NCBI GenBank assembly: GCA_022600235.1
Contig: JAHZKS010000041.1
Location: 1 to 5,664 of the forward strand
Source of the DNA: Alphaproteobacteria bacterium
GTDB taxonomy: Bacteria; Pseudomonadota; Alphaproteobacteria; Rickettsiales; JABSSG01
Length of the DNA stretch: 5,664 nt
Direction of reading: 5' to 3'
Part shown: piece after piece, positions 5,209 through 5,664 of the stretch
Numbering within the stretch: position 1 is the stretch's first letter
How the letters are laid out: the number at the start of each line of letters is the position of its first letter
Position numbers and translations under genes: made by a program
The notes under the pieces: model-generated
Told to the model about the DNA's origin: nothing
The model's input: the letters and a program-made list of their open reading frames with translations, nothing else
The model's database searches: none

Positions 5209-5571
5209 GTGATTCAAGCGGAATCTAAATTAAAAGTAGCTGATAACTCAGGAGCAAAAGAAGTGCAATGTATTAAGGTGCTTGCAAATGCAAAGAGTGC
5301 TTATGTTGGTGATATTATAATAGTATCTGTAAAGTCTGCTATACCTAGGGGTAAAGTGAAAAAAGGAGAAATATACTCTGCGGTTATAGTGAGAGCTGCA
5401 AAGGAGATCCGTAGAGATGACGGTAGTACTATAAAGTTTGATGATAATGCGGCGGTATTATTAGATAAGCAGCACGAGCCTATTGGTACAAGGATTTTTG
5501 GCCCTGTTACAAGAGAGCTGAGACAAAAGAAATTTATGAAAATAGTATCGTTAGCACCAGAGGTATTATAA
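5209..5571 (+). CDS. rplN: 50S ribosomal protein L14
   Basis: L14 is a compact 50S protein at the subunit interface, close to L19 and the RsfS silencing-factor site. The product has 120 residues (E. coli 123). It opens MIQAESKLKVADNSGAKEVQ, the near-universal L14 N-terminus, which fixes the GTG as initiator. It contains AIPRGKVKKGEIYSAVIVRA (44-63), the signature DDGSTIKFDDNAAVLL (70-85) and the C-terminal GTRIFGPVTRELR followed by KKFMKIVSLAPEVL. In E. coli this is the first gene of the spc operon; here it follows rpsQ closely and looks like a continuation of the same transcript. Its TAA stop shares a base with the next ATG. Confidence 0.98.
   Translation: MIQAESKLKVADNSGAKEVQCIKVLANAKSAYVGDIIIVSVKSAIPRGKVKKGEIYSAVIVRAAKEIRRDDGSTIKFDDNAAVLLDKQHEPIGTRIFGPVTRELRQKKFMKIVSLAPEVL
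5559..5563 (+). promoter_or_regulatory. Ribosome binding site for the gene after rplN
   Basis: AGAGG at the end of rplN lies seven bases before the ATG at 5571. Sequence and spacing are good, which supports the ATG in the TAATG overlap as a real start. Confidence 0.6.
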
Positions 5572-5664
5572 TGATAGGTCAAAATAAAAAGAAATCAGAC
5601 GATGAATTATCAGGTGGTGTTGTAGTAAAGGTTAAAGAACCTCAATCAAGGGCGGCTGCTATAT
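5571..5664 (+). CDS. Partial gene in the rplX (L24) position; identity not shown by sequence
   Basis: The frame opens at an ATG overlapping the rplN stop by one base (TAATG), behind a good Shine-Dalgarno, and stays open for 31 codons to the window edge. The other two forward frames hit stops soon after the overlap. By gene order this should be rplX, encoding the 50S assembly-initiating protein L24. The visible residues begin MIGQNKKKSDDELSGGVVVK and end RAAAI. They do not show the KKGD.V.VI.GKDKGK (KOW) pattern that normally begins within the first ten or so residues of L24. It may be L24 with an extra N-terminal segment of about 30 residues, or a different small gene inserted between rplN and rplX. 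The window ends too early to decide. Confidence 0.6.
   Translation, partial: MIGQNKKKSDDELSGGVVVKVKEPQSRAAAI

Overview
This window is a compact, single-direction ribosomal-protein gene cluster: the 3' end of tuf (EF-Tu), the complete S10 operon, and the start of the spc operon. All credible genes lie on the + strand. Order: tuf(partial)-rpsJ-rplC-rplD-rplW-rplB-rpsS-rplV-rpsC-rplP-rpmC-rpsQ-rplN-(partial gene in the rplX position).

The organism looks like an AT-rich alphaproteobacterium, possibly Rickettsiales-like. Four 60-base lines sampled by eye (240 bases) gave about 35% G+C. The affinity rests on tuf directly preceding rpsJ, the extended N-terminus of L22 and its ending (GRSARIFKPFSRLTII), the RSxWK..FVDG start of S19, and an L3 longer than the enterobacterial form. 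This is judged from memory of these families, not from a search. TGA ends rpsJ and rpsC, and Trp positions use TGG, so the standard bacterial code applies.

Layout: positions 1-142 hold the last 46 residues of EF-Tu. From 153 to 5571 there are twelve complete ribosomal-protein genes. Spacing between neighbours runs from an 8-base overlap to a 15-base gap, with several stop/start overlaps (ATGA at 470, TAATG at 2216 and 5569). Only 10 bases separate tuf from rpsJ and only 15 separate rpsQ from rplN. There is no room for an E. coli-type S10 leader regulated by L4, nor for a separate spc promoter with leader. The block is probably transcribed from upstream of the window. The final 94 bases open a reading frame coupled to rplN whose first 31 residues do not look like an ordinary L24 N-terminus.

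Together the genes supply 50S proteins (L3, L4, L23, L2, L22, L16, L29, L14) and 30S proteins (S10, S19, S3, S17), alongside EF-Tu. Most of the window is ordinary conserved core. I see no new system. The points worth a second look are the acidic C-terminal tail on L3 with an A7 run at its boundary, the odd start of the gene after rplN, altered conserved residues in S19, and frequent TAG stops.
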